A stretch of DNA of 64,000 nucleotides. It comes from Shewanella pealeana ATCC 700345 (GTDB lineage: Bacteria; Pseudomonadota; Gammaproteobacteria; Enterobacterales; Shewanellaceae). Shown here in pieces: positions 16,369 to 25,319 of the stretch (positions are counted from its first letter, which is position 1; the number at the start of each line of letters is the position of its first letter). The notes below the pieces were generated by a model. That model saw nothing but the letters and a program-made list of their open reading frames with translations, made no database searches and had not been told where the DNA came from. The translations under genes were made by a program, and so were the position numbers. The stretch lies in contig NC_009901.1 of assembly GCF_000018285.1 (NCBI RefSeq), forward strand, positions 62,001 to 126,000, written 5' to 3'.

Positions 16369-17286
16369 TTAGATATGGTTAAACAGTGTTAGCTGTGACA
16401 CTTGAACAAAGGTTTGCTGAGTCACTTTTAGAGTGGTGAGTTTTAAGTTGTACTCTGCAGTGGCCTGAGCATAATCCAAACCTTCGGTTTCACCAATCAC
16501 TTCTTTATTAAATAGTACCCGTTCTTCATGGCTTCCTTGCACTAGGCTGAGGGTATTTTGCTTGCCACCGATATCGGTAATTGCAGAGCTGATACTGGTC
16601 AGAGTGTCGTCTAGGCTTGCCAACATATCACCTGAGACTTGATCAAATGCTGGATCACCAGGAGCGAGCGCGGGATCTTCCAGGGCATCGATGAAGTCTT
16701 TGGTTTGATTGAGAATATCGGCACTGCCATTAGAGAAGATAAAATCTGCCGCCGTACTGTTTGCAGTCATCCAGGAAGAGGAAGAGGTTTGTACTTCTCT
16801 GTGGCTAGTATCGCCCTGATAAACATAGTTACCCGCCGCATCTTTGCCAATCGGCGGCGTGTCGGTCTCGTTGCCTGAGAACAGGTAGTTACCCCCTTCA
16901 TCTTTGGCGTTGAGTACATCGGAAAATGACTCTAATAGCTCCTCTAACTCAGCTGCATAGGCTGTGCGGTCTTCTGCAGATAGGCTGCCGTTACTGGCCG
17001 AAACTGTGATTTCACGCATGCGATTTTGCAATTCAACCATGCTCGACATATAGGTTTCTGCACGGCCAAAACTGCTACTTAATGACTCGGTATTTTTAAG
17101 GTACTGCTCGGTCGCAGCCATATCACGCTCATTGCCCATCACTTTTACCGCACCGATAGGATCGTCAGATGGACGTAGTATTGAACTGCCTGTCGCCATC
17201 ATCTCGTTCAGTCTCGCGATATCGACAGTAGAGTTTTGTAGGCTTTGCAAGTTATTGGCGTAGAGGTTATGCATGCTTACGCGCAT
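16369..17286 (-). CDS. flgL: Flagellar hook-filament junction protein FlgL
   Basis: 305 aa, with flagellin-like termini: MRVSMHNLYANNLQSLQNSTVDIARLNEMMATG at the N-terminus and NLKLTTLKVTQQTFVQVSQLTLFNHI at the C-terminus. The centre (FSDVLNAKDEGGNYLFSGNETDTPPI) has the conserved YLFSG motif. FlgL joins FlgK to the filament. It is 10 bases after flgK. The stop is close to the next gene start, suggesting one transcript flgK-flgL-ORF343. Confidence 0.9.
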   Translation of the reverse strand: MRVSMHNLYANNLQSLQNSTVDIARLNEMMATGSSILRPSDDPIGAVKVMGNERDMAATEQYLKNTESLSSSFGRAETYMSSMVELQNRMREITVSASNGSLSAEDRTAYAAELEELLESFSDVLNAKDEGGNYLFSGNETDTPPIGKDAAGNYVYQGDTSHREVQTSSSSWMTANSTAADFIFSNGSADILNQTKDFIDALEDPALAPGDPAFDQVSGDMLASLDDTLTSISSAITDIGGKQNTLSLVQGSHEERVLFNKEVIGETEGLDYAQATAEYNLKLTTLKVTQQTFVQVSQLTLFNHI

Positions 17287-17296
17287 AAGAATATCC

Positions 17297-18670
17297 TTAA
17301 ATACTGTTTAATATGGTTTGAAAAAGCTGATCGGCAGTCGAAATTACTTTGGCATTCGCTTGGTACGATTGCTGATAAATGATGAGATTGACCCCCTCTT
17401 CATCCATATTGACTCCACTGGTACTCGCCCATTGAGATTGGGCTTCAATTTGCACTTTTTCTGCGGTTTCTTTGGCCATTTTAGCCTGACGAGAGGCTGA
17501 GCCCAGTTCACCAATTTTACTGGCAAAAGCATCGCCCATGGTGGCATCAATGCCCATGGAGTCGAAGGTAAAGCTTTTATCCGCTAGCTCAACTAATGCC
17601 TTTAAGTTGCTGTTATCGCCTGGTGTACCATCTTGACCAAAAGCCAGCATGTCAGGCTTGAAGTCGGCCGAAATTTTTAATGTGCCAGCAGGGTTTGTTG
17701 GGTCATAAGTAAATAGATCTTGAGTCGGAGTATTACCATTTAAGTCGGTACCCGCCTTTAATATCGTGTTGAACTCATCGGCCATTGTCTGGGCCAATTC
17801 GTTATTAAAGGCTATCGATTCAACAAGGCTGTTATCACGGTAATCAAGCAGAGCGCCTAAACTGCCACCGGCAGATTCATCTAGCGGAAAGCTTGATTGA
17901 CCAAATTGAACGCTCAATTGGCTAAAAAGCGGATTGGACGGATCGGGGGAGACCTGTATTTTTGAGGCGGTAGTTCCAGATAGCAGTGGTTGTCCTTGAA
18001 CTAAAGAGATGTTCACCATGTTATTGGCGTCATGCACGATATTAACGTCAATAATCTTTGACAGATCATCAATGGCCGCATCACGTGCATCTAACAGGGA
18101 GAGTGGTACATTACCGCTAGCATTAGAGGCCTGAATTTGCTCGTTAAAGCTAGAAATGGTTTCAAGCTGTGCATTAATCTCTTTGGCCGAAGCGCCGATC
18201 TGTCCTTCGATCTGGTTAACCTGAGTGTGGACCCCTTCACTGATAGAGTTAAATCTTTGGGTTAATGCCTTTGCTTCATTGAGTACACCTTGGCGAAGCG
18301 CAATCTCATTAGGTTGCTCCATGGCTGAGTTTAGCGAGGCAAATAACAGATCTAGACCTGCTGAGATACTATTACCCTCGGAGCCAAAAATTTGCTCAAC
18401 CTGACCAAAATAACTGGCTTGTGTTTCAGCAAAACCTAAGTTGCTAGTGGCATTCCACTGCTGTGTGACTTGGTATTGATCGGAGATTCGGCGCACACCA
18501 TCTACCATCACGCCTGAGCCACTGCCATATGTGCCATTACCTACCGAACTCATTACCACTTGTTGGCGAGAGTACCCCGGCACCATGGCGTTGGAGACAT
18601 TATTTGAGGTCGCAGTTAGGGCCGCCATACTGGCATTAAGCCCTGACATACCAATATTGAGCATGCTCAT
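17297..18670 (-). CDS. flgK: Flagellar hook-associated protein FlgK
   Basis: 457 aa, somewhat shorter than FlgK of enterics. The N-terminus (MSMLNIGMSGLNASMAALTATSNNVSNAMVPGYSRQ) and C-terminus (GVNMDEEGVNLIIYQQSYQANAKVISTADQLFQTIL) are the paired axial helices of the family. It forms the first hook-filament junction zone. A stem-loop at 18695 separates it from flgJ and may change expression within the cluster. The start is ATG with GGACAC upstream, a weak ribosome-binding site. Confidence 0.9.
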   Translation of the reverse strand: MSMLNIGMSGLNASMAALTATSNNVSNAMVPGYSRQQVVMSSVGNGTYGSGSGVMVDGVRRISDQYQVTQQWNATSNLGFAETQASYFGQVEQIFGSEGNSISAGLDLLFASLNSAMEQPNEIALRQGVLNEAKALTQRFNSISEGVHTQVNQIEGQIGASAKEINAQLETISSFNEQIQASNASGNVPLSLLDARDAAIDDLSKIIDVNIVHDANNMVNISLVQGQPLLSGTTASKIQVSPDPSNPLFSQLSVQFGQSSFPLDESAGGSLGALLDYRDNSLVESIAFNNELAQTMADEFNTILKAGTDLNGNTPTQDLFTYDPTNPAGTLKISADFKPDMLAFGQDGTPGDNSNLKALVELADKSFTFDSMGIDATMGDAFASKIGELGSASRQAKMAKETAEKVQIEAQSQWASTSGVNMDEEGVNLIIYQQSYQANAKVISTADQLFQTILNSI

Positions 18671-18694
18671 CGTGTGTCCTTTTCTATCTTGGGG

Positions 18695-18714
18695 GAGGGC
18701 CGCAGTGGGCCCTC
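18695..18714 (-). repeat. Stem-loop between flgJ and flgK
   Basis: Perfect 7-base GC-rich stem GAGGGCC / GGCCCTC with a 6-base loop. There is no T run after it on the minus strand, so it is more likely an RNA processing or partial attenuation site than a full terminator. It marks the rod-to-junction boundary of the gene order. Confidence 0.6.
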
Positions 18715-18720
18715 ACGAAA

Positions 18721-19143
18721 TTAGTCTTGCGGCTTAGCAATAAATGGCACAATCAAGGCGGGTTGCATGGCTCTTGTATTGGGATTTGCGACATTCACCG
18801 TTTCATGCTGATTAGAAGCGACCGTCTCAGGGCTAGACTTAAGGGCGGAAGACAATTGTTTTGTCATCACGCTAGCAAGTCCGGTGCTCTGCATCTGACT
18901 CAAGCGGCCGGCAAGCTCTGCATCATGCCAATCACGGTACATGCCGTCATTTTGTGAAGATAGGGGGCTATCTTCATCTGCCATCACATCTGAAGCGCTG
19001 CGCATCTGTTTTAAGACGGTTTGTAAAAATTGCGCTTCAAACTGCTGACTCACTAGCTTTAATGCGCCGTGCTCGCCGTTGGCTTTAATTAAGTCGCCAG
19101 CGTTGAGTTGGTTAAGATAGCTGTGGTTGTTGTCTAATTTCAT
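18721..19143 (-). CDS. flgJ: Rod-binding protein FlgJ, single-domain form
   Basis: 140 aa, holding only the N-terminal rod-binding domain (QFEAQFLQTVLKQMRSA with SSQNDGMYRDWHDAELAGRLSQ). The muramidase domain of enteric FlgJ (about 310 aa) is absent. The rod still needs a hole in peptidoglycan, so another hydrolase must serve or be recruited. The start overlaps the flgI stop by one base. Single-domain FlgJ is known in several lineages, so this is not a truncation artefact. Confidence 0.87.
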   Translation of the reverse strand: MKLDNNHSYLNQLNAGDLIKANGEHGALKLVSQQFEAQFLQTVLKQMRSASDVMADEDSPLSSQNDGMYRDWHDAELAGRLSQMQSTGLASVMTKQLSSALKSSPETVASNQHETVNVANPNTRAMQPALIVPFIAKPQD

Positions 19144-20273
19144 TATATGACCACCAGTTCCGCTTCCAGTGCACCGGCTTCATCTAGTGCTTGTAGAATT
19201 GACATCAGATCCATGGGTGATGCACCAAGGCTATTGACTGCACGTACTATGTCATCAAGGGCTACGCCTTCTTCCCAGACAAACATATGGCCATTGCCTT
19301 GTTCAATATCGACAGTGCTGTCGTTAGTGACGACTGTTTCGCCTTGGGCTTGGCCTAAAAACGCCCCGTTTGGCTGGCTGACATTTTGTTGCTCTACGAT
19401 AGAGACGGTAAGATTGCCATGGCTGACGGCGGCCTTACGCACCACCACATCACCGCCCATAACAACGGTACCGGTACGGCTATTAAATACCACCCGTGGT
19501 GACTTGCGGCCTTGCTCAATTTGCAACTCTTCGAGCATAGACATAAAGGTGACGCGTTCGCGATTGGAGCTTGGGGCACGTACCATCACCTTGGCGTTGC
19601 TGTCAGCTTCTGCCACGCTCGGGCCAAATAGCTCATTGACAGCACGCTCAATGTTACGTGCTGTCTTAAAGCTTGGCTGCTTGAGGTTTAAGACTATGTG
19701 CTCGGTTTCATTGAAGTTACTCTTCATGGCAGCTTCCAGTAATGCGCCGTTGGGAATGTTACCCACCGTCGGAATATTTACTGTAATTGAGCTGCCATTA
19801 CGGCCCTGAGCCGATACTCCGCCGACAACTAAATTACCTTGAGCCACGGCGTAGATCTCGCCATCAACGGCGCGTAGTGGCGTCATTAGCAGGGTACCGC
19901 CACGTAAACTTTTAGCGTCACCAAGTGATGACACGGTAATGTCTAACGTTTGTCCCGGGCTTGCTAGCGGCGGCACTGTGGCTGAAACTGCTACAGCCGC
20001 TACGTTCTTTAGTTTGGGGTCGGTTTTGTCATCGATCTGCACGCCAAACTGCTTCAACATATTCACAACCGACTGGCTGGTGAATTTGACCTGATTCTTG
20101 TCACCGGTACCGTCTAGACCCACGACAAGACCATAACCCACGAGCTGGTTATCACGAATACCTTGTACATCGACGATATCCATCAAATAGCGATTCTGAA
20201 TCTCGGCCTGAACGGGAAGCAATGGCAGTAAGGCGAGCAACATACTGGTGATAAAGAGGGCGATTTTTTTCAT
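19143..20273 (-). CDS. flgI: Flagellar P-ring protein FlgI
   Basis: 376 aa. A signal peptide ([23 protein letters not shown]) is followed by the conserved FlgI body, with [28 protein letters not shown] near the N-terminus and [30 protein letters not shown] at the end. It forms the periplasmic P ring around the rod. Length matches the family (about 365-370 aa). It is 37 bases after flgH. Confidence 0.95.
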   Translation of the reverse strand: MKKIALFITSMLLALLPLLPVQAEIQNRYLMDIVDVQGIRDNQLVGYGLVVGLDGTGDKNQVKFTSQSVVNMLKQFGVQIDDKTDPKLKNVAAVAVSATVPPLASPGQTLDITVSSLGDAKSLRGGTLLMTPLRAVDGEIYAVAQGNLVVGGVSAQGRNGSSITVNIPTVGNIPNGALLEAAMKSNFNETEHIVLNLKQPSFKTARNIERAVNELFGPSVAEADSNAKVMVRAPSSNRERVTFMSMLEELQIEQGRKSPRVVFNSRTGTVVMGGDVVVRKAAVSHGNLTVSIVEQQNVSQPNGAFLGQAQGETVVTNDSTVDIEQGNGHMFVWEEGVALDDIVRAVNSLGASPMDLMSILQALDEAGALEAELVVI

Positions 20274-20310
20274 TCAAACAACCTTGATTCTTGAATCGGT
20301 AAACGGAAAA

Positions 20311-20985
20311 TCATAACGGGAACCAAGGGCTATTAAAGTAGCGTGATGCCCAACCCATACGGTTGCTATCGGTAATAGCACCTTGGCCACCATAGATAAT
20401 GCGAGCATCGGCGATACGCTGAGATGAAATGGTGTTGTCGTTGCCAATATCGTCGGTACGGATCAACCCGAGTAAACGCAGGTACTCGTCGCCTTGGTTA
20501 AGTCTGAGCCATTTTTCGCCACGAATTAATAGCGCGCCATTAGGTAAAACTTTAGCCACGGTGACCGTGATTGAGCCTGATAGCTGGTTTTGCTGCGTGC
20601 TCGAACCTGTGCCGCTAAAAGAGCTACCTAAGTTGGCTTCGCCGCTACCGGCGATACTGTTGTTACCTGTAGTGCCTTGGCCATCAAGCGACAAGCCCGT
20701 GTTTTTATTGGTCTTAGTGTCAGCACTTTTACTCGAGTAAGTCTTTTCATCTAGGGCGACGGTAAGAATGTCGCCTTCGCGAAATGCACGCTTATCTTTG
20801 AATAGTGTGAGCATAAACCCAGGGCGGTAGACGCTACCGTCTTTGGCGTCAGGCAAGCTGTAATCTATTTCTGGCGGTGCCCACTCAGGTTTTCCTGGTT
20901 TAGTATCAAGTTCAGGAATATGGGAGATACAGCCAGATAAGAGTAATACTAAGCCAATCCAAAATCCTATCCGAAGTTGTTGCAT
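20311..20985 (-). CDS. flgH: Flagellar L-ring lipoprotein FlgH
   Basis: 224 aa. The lipobox LLLSGC places the lipidated Cys at about residue 19, and the body carries MLTLFKDKRAFREGDILTVALDE and the C-terminal LIRTDDIGNDNTISSQRIADARI of FlgH. It forms the outer-membrane L ring. The frame is open to 21018, but ATG 20985 is chosen: AAGGATC lies just upstream and it gives a proper lipoprotein signal. Confidence 0.94.
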   Translation of the reverse strand: MQQLRIGFWIGLVLLLSGCISHIPELDTKPGKPEWAPPEIDYSLPDAKDGSVYRPGFMLTLFKDKRAFREGDILTVALDEKTYSSKSADTKTNKNTGLSLDGQGTTGNNSIAGSGEANLGSSFSGTGSSTQQNQLSGSITVTVAKVLPNGALLIRGEKWLRLNQGDEYLRLLGLIRTDDIGNDNTISSQRIADARIIYGGQGAITDSNRMGWASRYFNSPWFPL

Positions 20986-21032
20986 GGTGATCCTTTTTCG
21001 AGTCCTAATGTGAACCAAGGGAAAAGCGCTGA

Positions 21033-21818
21033 TTACAGCGCTTGATTTAGGAACTTAAGCATATCGTCAGAGGCCGATACGACTTTGGCGTTCATCTCGT
21101 AAGCACGTTGTGTCGAAATCATCTCGACCATCTCTTCGACCACGTTTACGTTAGCGCCTTCTAACGCTCCTTGGCGAACTTGGCCTAAGGCTTCATCGCC
21201 AGCTATCCCCTCAATCGCAGCGCCAGAAGCGCCCGTTTCACGGTATAAGTTGCTACCACGAGCTTCTAAACCTGCAGGGTTAGTGAAGTTAACTAGGGTG
21301 ATTTGCCCTAGCTCTTGAGAGTCCGCCTGGCCAGCCATTTGAGCCGAGACAATACCGTCGGAGGCGATTGTCACTGTCAGTGCTTCATCAGGAATTTGGA
21401 TGTTAGGCACTAAAGGTAAGCCTTGAGATGTCACCATTAAGCCATCGCTATCACGGTAAAATTGGCCATCTCGAGTAAAGCTCACATCACCATTGGCCTC
21501 TTCGATTTGGAAGAAGCCTTGGCCTTCAATAGCCAAATCTAGCTGTTGATTGGTGGTCAACATGTCACCAGGGGTGAATACCTTTTGCGTACCAGCAACT
21601 CGAGTACCTGTACCCAGCTGTAGGCCTGCAGGCAGTTGATTCTGTTCATCAACTTGACCACCAGGCTGGCGTTGTACCTGATAGAAAAGATCATTAAAGG
21701 CCACGCGGTCGCGTTTGAAACCTGTGGTGTTAACGTTTGCCAAGTTGTTGGCAATGGTGGTCATCTTAGTATCTTGGGCGGTTAAGCCGGTTTTACTGAC
21801 CCATAAAGCTGATTGCAT
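21033..21818 (-). CDS. flgG: Distal rod protein FlgG
   Basis: 261 aa, the standard length. The N-terminal LWVSKTGLTAQDTKMTTIANNLANVNTTGFKRDRVAF and the C-terminal NVNVVEEMVEMISTQRAYEMNAKVVSASDDMLKFLNQAL are diagnostic. It builds the distal rod. It is 24 bases after flgF and followed by flgH, the order of all flg operons. Confidence 0.95.
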   Translation of the reverse strand: MQSALWVSKTGLTAQDTKMTTIANNLANVNTTGFKRDRVAFNDLFYQVQRQPGGQVDEQNQLPAGLQLGTGTRVAGTQKVFTPGDMLTTNQQLDLAIEGQGFFQIEEANGDVSFTRDGQFYRDSDGLMVTSQGLPLVPNIQIPDEALTVTIASDGIVSAQMAGQADSQELGQITLVNFTNPAGLEARGSNLYRETGASGAAIEGIAGDEALGQVRQGALEGANVNVVEEMVEMISTQRAYEMNAKVVSASDDMLKFLNQAL

Positions 21819-21842
21819 CTAGTGTGTCCTTAAAAATATGGT

Positions 21843-22577
21843 CTACGCATCACGCAGTAGGCGATTACCCGCCTCTGCGAGCTTTTCGGCGCTCTTCATG
21901 AGTTTGACTTGCACCTCGAACTGGCGGCTTAAATCCATTGCTGCAATTAATTCACCGACAGCCTGCACATTACTGGCTTCTAAAAAGCCACTGCTTACCG
22001 TCACTTCTTCGCTAGCGGGTAAAGGCTGGCGGTCTTGTGGGTAAAGCAAACCGTCTAAGCCTTTACTCATTAGGGCGATATCTGGATTAACCAGCTTAAG
22101 CTGGCCAACTTCTTCGATAACACCATCGGCGTCGGCAATAATGTTAATTCTGCCGTCATCGCCAATGAAGAGTTCACGGTACTCTGGCAGTACAATTGGA
22201 CCCGCTAACCCAGCAACGGGGCGACCATCTAGGGTTAGCTGGCCGGTTGCATCTGCAGTCATAGCACCTGCGCGGGTGTAACCCTCTCCCTCAGCCGTCA
22301 TTACCGAGAACAGACCTGCATTGTTGATCGCCAGATCAAGCGTGCGGCCAGTGGGGTTCAGGGTGCCGCTTTGTCGGCTGAATCCGCTGCCCTGTGTTTG
22401 AGCGAGTACGCGAGTCTGTAGGCTGTCTCCAATTGGAGCTATGACCTTGGCATTGACCCGTTCAAGATCGGCCTTGAAACCCGTTGTATCAGCATTGGCT
22501 AGGTTATTGGCGCGTATTGCCTGCGCCTCCATTACCCGTGACGCACCACTCGCTGCGGTATATAGCATTCTGTCCAC
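21843..22577 (-). CDS. flgF: Proximal rod protein FlgF
   Basis: 244 aa. The N-terminus MDRMLYTAASGASRVMEAQAIRANNLANADTTGFKAD is the rod-protein signature and the body is FlgF-like in length. The C-terminal helix includes NVQAVGELIAAMDLSRQFEVQVKLMKSAEK. It makes part of the proximal rod. It sits between flgE and flgG with short gaps. Confidence 0.93.
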   Translation of the reverse strand: MDRMLYTAASGASRVMEAQAIRANNLANADTTGFKADLERVNAKVIAPIGDSLQTRVLAQTQGSGFSRQSGTLNPTGRTLDLAINNAGLFSVMTAEGEGYTRAGAMTADATGQLTLDGRPVAGLAGPIVLPEYRELFIGDDGRINIIADADGVIEEVGQLKLVNPDIALMSKGLDGLLYPQDRQPLPASEEVTVSSGFLEASNVQAVGELIAAMDLSRQFEVQVKLMKSAEKLAEAGNRLLRDA

Positions 22578-22586
22578 GGATTATTC

Positions 22587-23795
22587 CTAGATTGCGTTTA
22601 ACAAGGCTTGTTGCATGGTTGAGTTGGTATCAAGCACCTTGGCATTGGACTGGTAGTTACGCTGAGCCGTCATCAAGTTAACCATTTCGGCGGTTTGATC
22701 GACGTTAGAGCCTTCAAGGTAACCCGCACTCAGTCCACCTAGCGTGCCAGTCGTTGGCGTACCGATAATAGGTTGGCCTGCTGCATTTGAGGCAGTCCAA
22801 GCGTTATTGCTCGTAGGCACTAAACCATTTGGGTTGCTAAAGTCTGCCAGTACGACTTGACCTTGGATCTGCTCTTGACCATTGGTGTAAGTGCCATACA
22901 ACATGCCGTTATCATCGATACGAATGCCGTTAAGCTCACCAGAGGTATAGCCATTTTGATTTAAACTTGAGTTGTTATAGTCGGCAGCGTACTGAGTGCT
23001 CTTGTCGAATGACAAAGCCAGTTCCATATTTGACGCGCCGCCGATGATTGCTGCATCGGTAATGTTGAGGGTGATATCGTTACCTGTGGTAAGCATACCG
23101 TTAGAATCAAACTCTAGTGTATGGCCGCCAACTGGCGTGACATCAGTGCCGTCCATGTTGTAATGCACAGACCATTTGTTATCGGCCGTTTTGACATAAT
23201 ACTGGGTCAGCGCATGTTCATTACCGAGTGAATCGAAGGCGGCGATAGTGCTAGATGAGTGATAAGTTGAGGCATCATCTGGATCAAACGGGCTGGTGGC
23301 CGGATCGATCACTTCGACTCTGGCATCAAGATTAGAGGTCAGGCCGATAGTTGATGTGGCCTGAGCCGCTAGCGCACCCGTTTGCACCTGTAGGTCGGTA
23401 ACATTACCGTTTTGTAGGTTGCCTGTTGCGCCGATGGAGTAGCCTTGCAAACGGTTGCCGGCTGGGTCAGTAATATAGCCATCGGCATCTTGGTTGAACA
23501 TGCCGGCACGTGCATAGCTGGTGCTACCGTCTTGACCGCTAAGGACGAAGAAACCTTCCCCCTGAATACCCATATCTAACTGACGTCCGGTATAGGTTAA
23601 GCTGCCGCCCATTGAAAAGTTTTGGCTGGTAGACATAACGTTCACGCCGCCTGCTTGGCCGCCATTATAGATGGCTGAAAACTCACTACGGCCACTGCGA
23701 AAGCCGACAGTTGAAGAGTTAGCAATGTTATTACTAATAGTATTAAGATCTTGAGTGGTAGCTTGTAGGCCACTTAATGCAATATTGAACGACAT
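22587..23795 (-). CDS. flgE: Flagellar hook protein FlgE
   Basis: 402 aa. The N-terminus SFNIALSGLQATTQDLNTISNNIANSSTVGFRSGRSEF and the C-terminus NVDQTAEMVNLMTAQRNYQSNAKVLDTNSTMQQALLNAI are typical. The central part is the variable hook domain. It polymerises into the hook under FlgD, with length set by FliK. It is 23 bases after flgD, with an AAGGATAACCTCC-type ribosome-binding site. Confidence 0.95.
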   Translation of the reverse strand: MSFNIALSGLQATTQDLNTISNNIANSSTVGFRSGRSEFSAIYNGGQAGGVNVMSTSQNFSMGGSLTYTGRQLDMGIQGEGFFVLSGQDGSTSYARAGMFNQDADGYITDPAGNRLQGYSIGATGNLQNGNVTDLQVQTGALAAQATSTIGLTSNLDARVEVIDPATSPFDPDDASTYHSSSTIAAFDSLGNEHALTQYYVKTADNKWSVHYNMDGTDVTPVGGHTLEFDSNGMLTTGNDITLNITDAAIIGGASNMELALSFDKSTQYAADYNNSSLNQNGYTSGELNGIRIDDNGMLYGTYTNGQEQIQGQVVLADFSNPNGLVPTSNNAWTASNAAGQPIIGTPTTGTLGGLSAGYLEGSNVDQTAEMVNLMTAQRNYQSNAKVLDTNSTMQQALLNAI

Positions 23796-23818
23796 GGAGG
23801 TTATCCTTTACTAACGCG

Positions 23819-24478
23819 TTATGAGACTTCAGATATTTCAAGTACAGAGATGGTACCGAGGCCATTGCCAAGTTCTGCCATCATCATTCCTGACGCACTG
23901 ATAAAATGAATTTTTTCGATTTCAGCCTGAATAAATGTATCGGCTTTTTTGCTTACATCACCGGCAGTCGTGTTGGCGACGAGGCTGTATTCGCCCGGCG
24001 GTAAACCAAGTGCTTCGGGGTCGATACTAAAAGCGGTATCGCCGGCTTCTTGTGAACCAAGTTCTACGGTCTTAATGACGTCACCGCTGCTATCAACGAT
24101 GTCGATGCTGAGGCTTTCAACCGAGTCCTCTAGGTACACTTTGCCGTCCAGAGCCTTGTCATCAAGGGTGAAGTCTGCTGCCGGAACCATGGCATTCTTT
24201 CCTACCAATTGTGCCGACTGGACGATGCCAAGGTTTTCCATCATCACCATCTGCATCGACTGATTGGTGCGCATGTGCTCCAAACTTTCCACTTGTGAGA
24301 ACTGGGCGAGTTGAGAAACATACTCAGTACCATCGATAGGGTTAGTCGGGTCCTGATTTTGGATCTGGGCAATCATCAATGTCATGAATTCGTTTTTGAT
24401 TGAAGCGGCATCGTTACCCGGAGAGTTCTGTATGTTATCTGTAGCGCCACTCGTGTTACTTACGTCTGTCACATTCAT
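23819..24478 (-). CDS. flgD: Hook-capping scaffold protein FlgD
   Basis: 219 aa. The conserved N-terminal motif FMTLMIAQIQNQDPTNPIDGTEYVSQLAQFSQVE (about residues 31-64) is the FlgD signature; the remainder is the Ig-like/tudor part with LPPGEYSLVANT. It caps the growing hook and leaves with the hook complete. The start overlaps the flgC stop by one base. Confidence 0.93.
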   Translation of the reverse strand: MNVTDVSNTSGATDNIQNSPGNDAASIKNEFMTLMIAQIQNQDPTNPIDGTEYVSQLAQFSQVESLEHMRTNQSMQMVMMENLGIVQSAQLVGKNAMVPAADFTLDDKALDGKVYLEDSVESLSIDIVDSSGDVIKTVELGSQEAGDTAFSIDPEALGLPPGEYSLVANTTAGDVSKKADTFIQAEIEKIHFISASGMMMAELGNGLGTISVLEISEVS

Positions 24479-24897
24479 TATTTGGTTCCTAGTTGTAATA
24501 AACCTTGCTGCATTGAGCGAGCGCGATTCATTACTTCAACGCTGGTTTCAAAAGAGCGGCTAGCCGCCATCATGTCGGCCATCTCTTCTACGGTATTAAC
24601 GTTTGAGTAGGCGACATAGCCTTGCTCATCGGCAAAGGGATGGTTTGGTTCGTAACGTAGATCGAGCGGCGCATCGCTTTGTACTATGGCCGACACTTCG
24701 ACGTGTGCTCCTGCAAGTTCTCCCTCTTGGGTTTGCTTGTAGATGGTGGAGAACACAGGCTTTAACGCGCGAAATGCTTGATCTGGGCTTTCGGCTGCTG
24801 CGCCAGCATTGGCAAGGTTACTGGCAACGGTATTGAGGCGAATCGTTTGCGCGTTCATGCCTGCACCGGCAATTTGATAGATTTCTGCGAATGACAT
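24478..24897 (-). CDS. flgC: Proximal rod protein FlgC
   Basis: 139 aa, the family length. The N-terminus FAEIYQIAGAGMNAQTIRLNTVASNLANAG and the C-terminal YSNVNTVEEMADMMAASRSFETSVEVMN identify FlgC. It is part of the proximal rod with FlgB and FlgF. The start is 9 bases from the flgB stop. Confidence 0.93.
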   Translation of the reverse strand: MSFAEIYQIAGAGMNAQTIRLNTVASNLANAGAAAESPDQAFRALKPVFSTIYKQTQEGELAGAHVEVSAIVQSDAPLDLRYEPNHPFADEQGYVAYSNVNTVEEMADMMAASRSFETSVEVMNRARSMQQGLLQLGTK

Positions 24898-24905
24898 GGC
24901 TGTAG

Positions 24906-25256
24906 TTATTTACCTTCGATGGCGGTACGTAATCCTGAAATCTTCATGTTGAGAAAGGTCAGGCTAGTTTGGTAATCCATGGAGTTTTGTGAGTATCTCG
25001 CCTGCTCTAAACTTAACTCTACGGTGTTTTGATCTGCGGAAGTCTGGTGTGGAATACGGTAACCAACTTGGTAATCTTGGTTAGGTGTCATTCCCGAGTT
25101 GAGCTGAGTCATCACAGCATTAAAGTCCAGATCTCTAGCCTTGTAGCCGGGAGTTTCTGCGTTGGCTAAATTACCTGCCAGCATTTTGCTGCGCTCGACT
25201 CTGAAGTCTAACGTGTGTGGGTGTACACCTAATGCGGCATCGAGGTTGATAGCCAT
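24906..25256 (-). CDS. flgB: Proximal rod protein FlgB
   Basis: 116 aa. The sequence RVERSKMLAGNLANAETPGYKARDLDFNAVM is the FlgB signature. It begins the flgBCDEFGHIJ(KL) run and is the natural operon head: a sigma-54 type promoter lies 46-61 bases upstream. It is divergent from flgA, whose start is 64 bases away. Confidence 0.93.
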   Translation of the reverse strand: MAINLDAALGVHPHTLDFRVERSKMLAGNLANAETPGYKARDLDFNAVMTQLNSGMTPNQDYQVGYRIPHQTSADQNTVELSLEQARYSQNSMDYQTSLTFLNMKISGLRTAIEGK

Positions 25257-25302
25257 TGCAACTCCTAGTATGGTATGTGCTGTTTATTATTTTCCCTATT
25301 AT

Positions 25303-25317
25303 CCAATTAATGTGCCA
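25303..25317 (-). promoter_or_regulatory. Sigma-54 type promoter of the flgB operon
   Basis: The minus strand reads TGGCAC-N5-TTGG. The -24 element is perfect and the spacing to the -12 element is correct, but the -12 dinucleotide is GG rather than GC. The predicted start of transcription is about 35 bases from the flgB ATG. The site almost touches the divergent flgA start at 25320. Confidence 0.62.
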
Positions 25318-25319
25318 AG

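Noticed and set aside
19147..19809. Plus-strand ORF of 220 aa opposite flgI
   Set aside because: A long antisense frame caused by flgI codon bias; Ser/Pro/Thr-rich and lacking family motifs.
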